Assembly (NCBI GenBank): GCA_013407085.1
Contig: JACCGJ010015252.1
Coordinates: forward strand, 1 to 64,000
Direction of reading: 5' to 3'
DNA: 64,000 nucleotides
Origin: Atriophallophorus winterbourni
Lineage: Eukaryota; Platyhelminthes; Trematoda; Plagiorchiida; Microphallidae
Shown: positions 35,340 through 43,368 of the stretch, in pieces
How positions within the stretch are numbered: position 1 is the first letter of the stretch
Layout: each line of letters opens with the position of its first letter
Program-made: the position numbers and the translations under genes
Notes under the pieces: model-generated
The model's input: only the letters and a program-made list of their open reading frames with translations
Databases searched by the model: none
Told to the model about the DNA's origin: nothing

Positions 35340-35850
35340 AATCGACAAATATTTCATCTTCAATCGTCATCACCCACGTTAGATTCTGTTTCTTGACTGT
35401 AGATATCTTGTATGTCTTGGAACCTTCAGTCACCGCCAATGAAATGAGGAAACCGGCGGCAAAGCGTTCTCTGTTCATTCGTCATAAATATGAAATGAGT
35501 GAGTTTGCTCTCAGCATCAGTTTCCATAGAACAACGGCCGGATGTATTGAGCTGGGAGCTCATTTCGTATAAAGAACTTGTGGTTTTGCGACACGCCAGC
35601 AGCTTCCATCGCATGTTTCTTACGTCACACGGCGTGACGTATTTCCCCATGTGCGTTCGAATATAATTGGGAAGATGGCCGGTGTCGTCCATCTTTAACG
35701 CATTCTTAAGTCCGGGATCAGCAAATTATCAAAGTTAAGCTAACACAAACCTGGCATTTGGTGCTGTGCTCCGAATGCAATACGATGAACCAGTGGGGCT
35801 TTGAAACCTGGAAACAGCACCTGCTGCTTCAACTAGGGATTCAAATTGCA
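35340..35850 (-). pseudogene. Possible MULE-like transposase relic
   Basis: Minus-strand readings MQFESLVEAAGAVSRFQ, IRTHMGKYVTPCDVRNMR and MTNEQRTLCRRFPHFIG resemble, in order, the N-terminal part, a 'TGK.VT..D..N' stretch and the block before the first catalytic Asp in MULE-type (ZSWIM-like) transposases. The frame breaks after HFIGGD. This is recalled similarity only, and nothing else in the window confirms it. Confidence 0.3.
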
Positions 35851-35989
35851 TGGGGTCGGCAACGGTTCCGAAAATGTCTGCAAAAAACCTGAACTAGCGA
35901 CATCGTCAAAATATGCTGCGTTTAGGCTATGCAGCGCTTTTTAAAAGACGGCCAGATGCCAGCTGCACCGCCAAATGCACTGACTCATC

Positions 35990-37560
35990 ACTCGTTGGAT
36001 TGTAAAAATGTCACGAAGGATGACCTCGATGCCCCAGACAAAGAAGGCACCACGTGATGGGTGTCAAATGTCTAACAAATGGGTAAGTGCAAAGTCACAC
36101 GTAGTTAAATGTTTTGGCTGCTTGGGTGGAATACATGTCAACTGTGACAATCCCCTATTAACAGCGTTGATTTCCCCGTCGTTTGATACGTATGTAGTGC
36201 ATGTCGAAATAAAAACCCTAGTGATATACCTACAAATCCTCCCCATGAGGCAAAGCTGGAATCTCGAATAGAGATTTTGGAAAATTGTTATCGAAAACTG
36301 GAGGAATCACTTAAACCACTTTCAGTAGATACAATTGTCAGCACAATTCTGCCCGAAATAGATGTTGCTCAAGTCGGCAAAATGAATGAGAAAAATACAC
36401 CAAAAAGCGCACCCTTGGCTGAGTGTTGTGAGTGCTTATCCGGATGCAACAAAGATGGACATACTAAACCCTGTTTACCTAGCTCCTCAACTGATAAAAT
36501 TGTGGTTCAAAAGGTTGTCATAGCCGAGGGTGGCAGAGGGGATAAGCTCCAACTGTTTATAAAATGCTTTCATATGGCACGCGTCTCAAATAGCCTCTGA
36601 CAACCAACTCCAGGTTCTGGCCTGCACGAGTGGCTCCCCGCTCCCCCAAAGAACTGCTTCTACCAACAAGAGAAGGAATGAGGGTAAGTAACTGGCGCCA
36701 GTAAACCAGTTTTCTTCAGACAGTTAGAGCTCGTTACCATGGGAGGGCATTTCATCTAAGGGAAAGAAAACCCTGATTTTCAACCTCCGCTACCTTGCGG
36801 GATAATCGGACGCGGAAAAGGCTTCGGGAGAAAGCCCTAAGGAAAAATCTGAAACAGAGTTCGGTAGACACACCACCTCTTTCTGGCCACTCCCTGCAGC
36901 CTTGCAGGTCGCACTTGGTTGTGCAAAGTCTAGAGAAGCTGACTCGAACAAACGCCGAGCGGTGCTGGGGACGCCGCTTTGTAACCACATTTACAAAAAT
37001 CTTCATTGAAGCCGACACATCCCCCAGGAGGATATAGTCGCACAAAGTAGATAAAATTGTGAACACTTTGTCCAGGACTCCTCATCGTCTAGTTGCTAGT
37101 TCCGAGCCCCCCCCCCAAAGCAATGCTACGCTCATTCTACTAAGACAGATATCGCTCTCAGTGTAATCTGCACAAAAATATCGGAATCGACAGATTAACT
37201 TTTTTCAGCAATGAAAACACAAGCTGAAGGAATGGACTAAGCTCTGTACACACATGGGCTTGAAAGATTTAGTACCTATTTCGATGACGCGCTTAACTTA
37301 GCAATAATGCTCCCTGCTCGTATACCGGCCGCGCTTATTAAGGTTGACATTGCGAACTAAATCCGACATTGAGAAAGTCATCTTTAATGCGTACCTACCC
37401 AGTGCTTCTCCCCGTTTGACATGCCGAGTCCAAACCAACATACACTGGTGGGAAAGGAAAGGTCAATCCATTTGTCGAGACCAGTCTACTTCACGTAGTT
37501 TAATAATCCTCAGTGTCGCCGAAAATATTGATGTAATATCAGCATCGAAATCAAAGTAAC
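35990..37560 (+). mobile_element. CR1-like ORF1 relic, split by a LINE head
   Basis: The left part (to 36511) has a Cys-rich finger with CQMSNKWVSAKSHVVKCFGC and VNCDN, like the PHD-like finger of CR1 ORF1, then NCYRKLEESLKPL like the MESS..KLNELI stretch. The right part (from about 37130) has ALSVICTKISEST, DIEKVIFNAYLPSAS and WWERKGQS, matching the central ORF1 block. A 5-prime LINE head lies between. It is dead through many breaks. Confidence 0.75.
36512..37065 (+). mobile_element. Solo LINE 5-prime head (SINE-like)
   Basis: GGTTGTC at 36513 pairs perfectly with GACAACC at 36599-36605. The following 350 bases match the heads at 15580 and 34289. No endonuclease or RT follows. GATAAAATTGTG occurs just before (36493-36504) and just after (about 37047-37058), a likely target duplication. 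The second helix seen in the other heads is lost here. Either a 3-prime-deleted LINE or a short element derived from the head. Confidence 0.65.
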
Positions 37561-37718
37561 ATGATTTGATGCCATGGTTATACATTCAAGATTCAAGATT
37601 CAAGATTTTATGGTTGAAAAAGCAATTACTTTACAATAACCATGCAGTTGAACTATAGGTACAAGTGTATATGTGTATAGAAAAATGTCAAAATCAAAAT
37701 AATTCTGGTAACGATAGA

Positions 37719-40634
37719 TTATAAATAGTTCGGGGCATAATTTGGATTGGCTCTCAGGAAATCGTCTAGTTTTAATTTAAATATAGAAAAAGTGTTTGAG
37801 CTTACCAAATCGGCTGGCAGGGAATTCCAAGCGAAACAAATACGCACAGAATAAAAATACCTGCGGCAGTTCTGATTGGAGTGGGGTATTTCCAACTTGC
37901 AGTTGTGACCGCGGTTGTTGCTGGATGTTCGTCGGTGAAATAGTATATCCAAAGGGTGGGAAACACTGTTAAGGATTTTGAATGTGAGGAGGAGGTCGGC
38001 TCGCAGTCTCCTTTGTGCAAACGTCGTCAGCTTCAGTTTACTTAGCCGGTCAGCGAATGGTAGGTTTTCGAGCCCAATGACCAACTTTGAGGCTCTGTGG
38101 TGTATGCGATCCAATAGTGAAATGTCTTTTTGAAGCCATGGAGTCCAGGCTTGTGAAGCGTAATCAGTAAGCGGGTGTATGTACGTGTTCATCATCAGAG
38201 AAAAACATCTCTGGGAAAAACGTCCGAATATCCGCCTTAACACACCGAGCATCCGAGACGCGCGTTTGTAAACGGCTTCGCATTGTAGACCATTTTTCAG
38301 GCTACCGCAAATCCAGACACCTAGGTCTTTTTCTTGTTTGGTGTACTCCAGGATAATGTTGCCAAGCTTGTATGAATGAGAAAAGCTTAGCACACGACCA
38401 ATGTGCATGATTTGAGACTTCTGCATGTTTAGCGGTAGGTTATTTTCAGATAACCACATTTGCACAGCATCCAAGTCACTTTGAAGCACACTGCAATCCT
38501 CGGCAGTGCTGATTTTTTTCCATATTTTTATGTCATCTGCGAACAGAACCATCTTACTGCCGCGTGGTGTTGGCAGGTCATTCATATAGATCAGAAACAG
38601 TATCGGTCCGAGCACGGATCCCTGTGGAACACCGCTAGTGACGTCGATTTCCTTCGATAGTATACCGTCAACTCGAACCCGTATATGTCTTTTGCTGAGA
38701 TAGTCTCGCAGCAAGTCATACAGTCCTCCAGCAATACCGTGTTTCTTTAGCTTGTTCAGCAGTAAGTTGTGATCAACTCTGTCAAAAGCTTTAGAAATGT
38801 CTAAGTAGCATGCATGAATACTGCCTCCGGCGTCCACTACACTAGTCCAGTCGTCCAAACATGTCAGCAAATTAGTTAGACAAGAGCGGTTTCTGCGAAA
38901 TCCGTGCTGGGCAATTGTCAAGAGTCCGTTCGATTCCAGGTGGCGCACTACTTCTGCAGTGATTATGCGCTCAAAAACCTTCGAAACCGAAGACAGCAAT
39001 GTCACAGGCCTGTAATTTTTTACTTCAGAACGGCATCCACTTTTGTAAATTGGTGTAATTATTCCCAGCTTCCAATCAATTGGTACCATTCCGACTTGAA
39101 GCAATTCGCTAAACAGACGAGATAAAGGTCCCGAGAGCTGCGCATGACAGCTTTTGAGGAGCTTCGGTGAAATTTCGTCTGGTCCCGGAGATTTCTTTGC
39201 GTTTAACTTTCTTAAGTGCTGCGCAACCACCATCGGAGTAATTATTATTTCACTCAGAGTGGGACGATCATATCGAATGCTTGGTTCCTGTTCGTGCTCT
39301 GCGGATTTCGGTGCAAATACTCCAGCATAAAAGTCTGCTAACAAATCAGCGGTTTGTTCAACGGATTCTGTGAAGCCGGACGAAGTTTTCAGGGCAAAGA
39401 CTCCTGGTTTAATATTTGTTCTATCGTTTACAAGTCTATACAAGAGCTTCGGATTCTGGTGCATCTGAGTAATCAATTTCGATTGGAACTCTTGTTTATC
39501 ATCTCGAATTAAGCTGATAACTTTGTTTCTCAGTCGTGTAAATTGTGCCCAAGAATCAGCTGTGTTGGTAGCCTTGTGAAACTCCCACGCTACTGCCCTT
39601 TGTTTCATCCACTTTTTGGTCCTGCTACGTAGCTTGAATTTGTTACGTCGAGGAGTTTTCTTCGGGACGAGCTTTGAATGTTTCTCTAATATAAGTTTCA
39701 GGTGTTGTAGGAGAGAGCGCCAATGACTGTCTGAATCGGAATAATCCAACTGTATGAGACTAATGCTTTGAAGCTCTGCACAAAGGGTACGGTAGTTTAC
39801 CTTTCTGAAGCATTTCATTCCGTCAAATTTGCGCCTAGCACTACAAACGTAGTAGAATTCTAGGACAACGTGGTCGCTCCGTCCGATCGGCGGTTTATAG
39901 ATGATAGTTTCTACAGCGGTAGGATCAGATGTAAGTATCAAGTCCAAGGTAGACGGCCTGTCAGCTCCCCTCATACGAGTAAATCCTTTAACGTGGTTAT
40001 AGAGGGGTGTGTAATCCAAGACTGCTCGAAGTTCGTGTTCAAATGTCTCTGGTGGATGATCATCACGGTTATATAGCTGAGGAAGGTTGAAGTCTCCCAT
40101 TATCAAAATTTGAGTGTTATATCGCGTTGTTACATATTGCAAAGCAGTAATCAGTTTATTGTTCAGGTCGAGGTTCGCGGTTGGAGAACGGTAAATCACT
40201 CCAATAACGCACTGGTCACCAGAAGTAAGAGTTATAGAACACCAAAGCGTGTCGGGTATATCCAGATTTTGGTCATTCATAACTCTGCAAATAAATGATT
40301 GTTTGCAGTAGAGTGCTGCTCCTCCGCCATCACTCAAACGGTCACGTCGAAATAAAGTCATGCTTGGTAAAGAGAGTTCTAGATCAGAAAACGAGGTAGT
40401 GAACCACGTTTCTGTTATGGCAACTATGTCTGGGTTCGTTTCATCACAAATCTCGGAGAGTTCGTGCAGCTTATTGATCAGGCTGTTTGCGTTCGTATAG
40501 ATGCACTTAATTGTGTTTTTTATGAGTAATGACGGGGTGTAAGCTGTTTGGTTTAGCAGTTTGCTAGAGAGACTTTGTGTGTTTGTATATAAACAATCAA
40601 TAAAGTTTGTAGTGTTCGTATCACGAGAGGTTAT
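37719..40634 (-). CDS. CR1-like ORF2, endonuclease-reverse transcriptase, no upstream ATG
   Basis: The frame is open from inside ORF1 (40670) to the stop at 37719. The first ATG is at 40361, after the endonuclease Asn (IYTNANS) and Glu (AITETWF), so starting there would lose the active site. Later motifs: LIMGDFNLPQL, RSDHVVLEF, NYRPVTLLSSVSK, QHGFRRNRSCLTNL, CYLDISKAFDRVDH (motif A), SGVPQGSVLGPILF (motif B), MVLFADDIKIW (motif C), YIHPLTDYASQAW. From ATG it is 880 residues; from the shift site about 980. The product nicks DNA and reverse transcribes the element RNA. Translation is likely by a -1 shift from ORF1. Confidence 0.92.
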   Translation of the reverse strand: MTSRDTNTTNFIDCLYTNTQSLSSKLLNQTAYTPSLLIKNTIKCIYTNANSLINKLHELSEICDETNPDIVAITETWFTTSFSDLELSLPSMTLFRRDRLSDGGGAALYCKQSFICRVMNDQNLDIPDTLWCSITLTSGDQCVIGVIYRSPTANLDLNNKLITALQYVTTRYNTQILIMGDFNLPQLYNRDDHPPETFEHELRAVLDYTPLYNHVKGFTRMRGADRPSTLDLILTSDPTAVETIIYKPPIGRSDHVVLEFYYVCSARRKFDGMKCFRKVNYRTLCAELQSISLIQLDYSDSDSHWRSLLQHLKLILEKHSKLVPKKTPRRNKFKLRSRTKKWMKQRAVAWEFHKATNTADSWAQFTRLRNKVISLIRDDKQEFQSKLITQMHQNPKLLYRLVNDRTNIKPGVFALKTSSGFTESVEQTADLLADFYAGVFAPKSAEHEQEPSIRYDRPTLSEIIITPMVVAQHLRKLNAKKSPGPDEISPKLLKSCHAQLSGPLSRLFSELLQVGMVPIDWKLGIITPIYKSGCRSEVKNYRPVTLLSSVSKVFERIITAEVVRHLESNGLLTIAQHGFRRNRSCLTNLLTCLDDWTSVVDAGGSIHACYLDISKAFDRVDHNLLLNKLKKHGIAGGLYDLLRDYLSKRHIRVRVDGILSKEIDVTSGVPQGSVLGPILFLIYMNDLPTPRGSKMVLFADDIKIWKKISTAEDCSVLQSDLDAVQMWLSENNLPLNMQKSQIMHIGRVLSFSHSYKLGNIILEYTKQEKDLGVWICGSLKNGLQCEAVYKRASRMLGVLRRIFGRFSQRCFSLMMNTYIHPLTDYASQAWTPWLQKDISLLDRIHHRASKLVIGLENLPFADRLSKLKLTTFAQRRLRADLLLTFKILNSVSHPLDILFHRRTSSNNRGHNCKLEIPHSNQNCRRYFYSVRICFAWNSLPADLVSSNTFSIFKLKLDDFLRANPNYAPNYL

Positions 40635-40677
40635 TGGGGGTCCGACTCTGTCAGAGTCGGAATGCTCACGTTTTTTT
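40631..40677 (-). promoter_or_regulatory. Candidate -1 frameshift signal, copy 2
   Basis: The heptamer A_AAA_AAC (40676-40670) is in the ORF1 frame. An 8-nt spacer follows, then a 9-bp hairpin TCCGACTCT/AGAGTCGGA (40661-40653 and 40649-40641) with a 3-base loop. The ORF1 stop TAA is at 40633-40631. A -1 slip at the heptamer enters exactly the ORF2 frame. Confidence 0.8.
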
Positions 40678-41943
40678 GAAGTGGCGCATGAGGTTCCAAT
40701 TGAACTGTGACACTTGGCGTAGGTTGATCAGTACTATCCGTTTGCTGAATTTCGGTTTTGATCCTGGGCAAGCTTAACTTTACGTTTGGGGGTAGGTTTT
40801 TTCTATTAGCTTTCCATTCACTTTTGATAGTATCAGTCATTTCGGTTGTGAAGAAGGTTAGCTTTAAAGGGCTAGGACCTTGCCCTTTATAGTTGGCAGA
40901 TCGCGGTATCCTAAAAGCATCCACAAGTACGGTATTTTTAATACCAATTGTTTCGGCTAGATATTTCCACTGTTTGTGGTCGTGCTCAGACTTTTCTTGA
41001 GAAGGTACGTCAGCAGCATCTTCTGGAACACCAAGAATTACAATACTTCTTGGATTACGTTCTTCACGAGATTTCTGCGACGACTTTCGCTCCCACCATG
41101 GTAGGTCTGCATGGATACGACATTTAGTCTCTGGAACACCTCCAAGAATGTAAGCATTTAAGAGTACGTTTTCCACGTCCTCCGCAGATTGCAGCGTTAT
41201 TCTTAGAAGGCGAGGATCATCCGTATGAGGAGAATTCAGGTGGCGATTTAATCGAACTATTGATGAGGGTGTAACCGCGGCCAATCTCATCTGACTGCAG
41301 ACTTTAAACCACTCAGCTAAGTCATGTTTTTGCTTAGCTTCAAACAGCGTTTCCTGCGACTCGGTCACGTTTGTACATATAACGCTTAGGTTTACACCCG
41401 CGGACTTTATTTTATAATTTGACTCAGTCATTTTAGTAGTGGATTTTTTGAGTCCTTTCTCGGTTCCGTTATGTCGAGGGTCACTGATCCCAACGAACGC
41501 TTCCCCGTTTTAGTCGCCATATGCGCGGTTATCTGGGCAAATGTTGGCCTGCTCGAGTATGATGTATTATCTACCGGCTCTTCGACAGGAACCTCTAAGT
41601 CGGGTAACGACGGTGCCTTTATGACTTTTATTATCAGTTCATTCAGTTTTTTTAAACTGGATTCCATTCCATTTAGACGGGTCTCAATATCATATTCAGG
41701 GGTTTTCGCCGCCGAGGCTGACGGTGTTGATTTGGCCTTGCAAAGCAGACAAACATAACAGACACCAGGATAGTCATCTCCATTAATAATCGATACTAAA
41801 TCCGAAGTCAGCGATTTGTCACATTTCGCATGCACTTTCAACAAACAGGCGTAACACGTGACAGACCTCGCCTTAGGACTTACCGACTTTCGGCAAACCG
41901 TGCACATGCATCCCGGTGCGCTTTGTATCCTTTTCGGGGTCAT
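40631..41943 (-). pseudogene. CR1-like ORF1 with one frameshift
   Basis: Starts at the conserved ATG of MTPKR (41943). A PHD-like zinc finger follows: CMCTVCRKS, CYACLLKVHAKCD, CYVCLLCK. Then a coiled-coil-like MESSLKKLNELI, and a central block with VICTNVTESQETLFEAKQ, RIHADLPWWERKS, SIVILGVPEDA and SEHDHKQWKYLAETIG, likely an RNA-binding domain of an ORF1p-type chaperone. Compared with copy 1, one base is missing near 41480 (GTCGAGGGTC against GTCGAGGAGTC), splitting the frame at 41428/41431. Otherwise it is well kept. Confidence 0.85.
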
Positions 41944-42140
41944 CCGGTCAAGGTTGTGTGCAGTACTGTTCAGTTGTGTGTGCACAGGCAGTGGTTCCGT
42001 CGAGCGATCGATGATGAATATGGTGAGCGCGACGAAAAGCGTTGCTCAATAATAAGAACAAAGTCAGAATTGATTCCAGCGATGCGCTTCGGTAGTTGCT
42101 CTCACGACGTTGAATATATAACCAGTCGACGGTGAAGAAT

Positions 42141-42346
42141 AAGATCTTTCCGATGACGTTAATCCCTTTGAGGACTTGAAGCGTATTAACAGAGTTGCAC
42201 GCGTAAATCCAATATGGGAAAATCACGATAAATCCGAGTTTGCTCGTATTATCGAATACCGCTACGAGAGTGGTATATCCAGAAAGCTGACTTCGAGAGG
42301 TATAATATGTCCACGTACGTGTAAGTGTAAGAACAGTATATCCTGA
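42141..42346 (+). other. Unexplained open frame, possible exon
   Basis: A 68-codon frame without ATG reads DDVNPFEDLKRINRVAR, then WENHDKSEFARIIEYRYESG and CPRTCKCKN before a stop. The composition (charged, few low-complexity runs, three Cys near the end) looks protein-like. No other copy is in the window. It lies between two CR1 copies and could be a host exon or part of an unknown element. Confidence 0.25.
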
Positions 42347-42409
42347 TTATCAGGAGCTCAAAATAATGCGACCGCACGGCACGATGCTATTGGATCTCGC
42401 TATCGCTAT

Positions 42410-43085
42410 GAAAACCGACTGGTAATCCAACCACTCAAAACTTCCACCAGACGTGAGACTAAGCGTGGCCAAGCGTGTCCCCTCACTGAAACCCAGAGAA
42501 CCATCGAACCCACAGCCTGATTGCAATCCTGATACGGAGAGTCAAAAAACAAAAAAGTGTCCGATTCATCGCGAGTCGGACCAATAGCTACATTACACGA
42601 TCCGACATTTTGTAAGATAAATACGATCAAGTGCATATATACAAATGCTCAGTGTTTAACTAACTGAACTATGTGAGCTTTGTGATAAACTTTCACCCGA
42701 TTTGGTTGCAGTTACAGAGACTTGGTTCCAGCCCTGCACGACTGATGCCGAGCTTTTGATTCCGAAAATGTCACTACTCCTTCGCGATCGCGATCGAAGA
42801 TCCGGTTGTGGAGTTACAGTCTACTTTTATGAACGTTTGCGCAGTGTAACGTAATCGTTCATCCTGATCTTAGCCTTCTAGATACGATGTGGTATTCAGT
42901 AATATATTCAATGGAGATTAATGTACGATCGGCATGATTTGCCGTTCGCCATCATCAAAAAGCTCATTTGACTATAAGCTAATTGAATACTTGCAAAAAT
43001 TCACAAGCTGCCAGACTACGAATTTGCTGATAATTGCGATTTTTATCTCATGCATCAATTTTTAAGTGGTGAATACTCCCTGAAT
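42410..43085 (+). mobile_element. CR1-like relic across the ORF1/ORF2 junction
   Basis: The plus strand matches the minus-strand copy 1 at 48780-49420: the ORF1 end with LKPRE/NPENH-type sequence, the junction with AAAAAAC at 42544-42550 and a hairpin at 42559-42581, then YTNAQC-like start, LSPDLVAVTETWFQP, TTDAELLIPKMSLL and DRDRRSG. It decays after 42850. Both ends are cut. Confidence 0.85.
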
Positions 43086-43087
43086 TA

Positions 43088-43368
43088 GTAGTGGTGTGTA
43101 GGGGATGGGGATGTGAGCAACACATTACTTTGGTCATCGAGTGCTTGACCAAGAATCACTTTGTGATTCCGTGTCTGAACATCGTGGTTCGTTTTACGAA
43201 TCCTATATAACAGTTGGCATACAAGTATAACCTTGTTTACCTTTAATCCACTGTTTCAAGTCTCACTGAACCTGATCTTACTGTCTCCACCTGACGACGG
43301 CAAACAGCCAGAAACCGGTAGTGGTGTGTAAGGGATGGGGATGTGAGCAACACATTACTTTGGTCATC
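43088..43368 (+). repeat. Direct repeat pair, 51 bp, 230-bp period, LTR-like
   Basis: 43088-43138 and 43318-43368 are near-identical (one difference seen), each starting GTGGTGTGTA and ending TTGGTCATC. The 179 bases between hold a TATATAA box at 43204. The second copy abuts the truncated Pao integrase. It may be the edge of an LTR array or a tandem duplication. Confidence 0.7.

Larger units (their letters stand above)
37584..42098 (-). mobile_element. Near-full-length two-ORF CR1-like LINE (copy 2)
   Basis: It has a 5-prime end around 42098, shared with copy 1 near 50881, then ORF1, ORF2 and a tail of TTGAATC units (complement at 37584-37608). ORF2 is open and ORF1 has one shift. It lies right next to the plus-strand ORF1 relic. 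High conservation with copy 1 suggests fairly recent activity. Confidence 0.92.
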
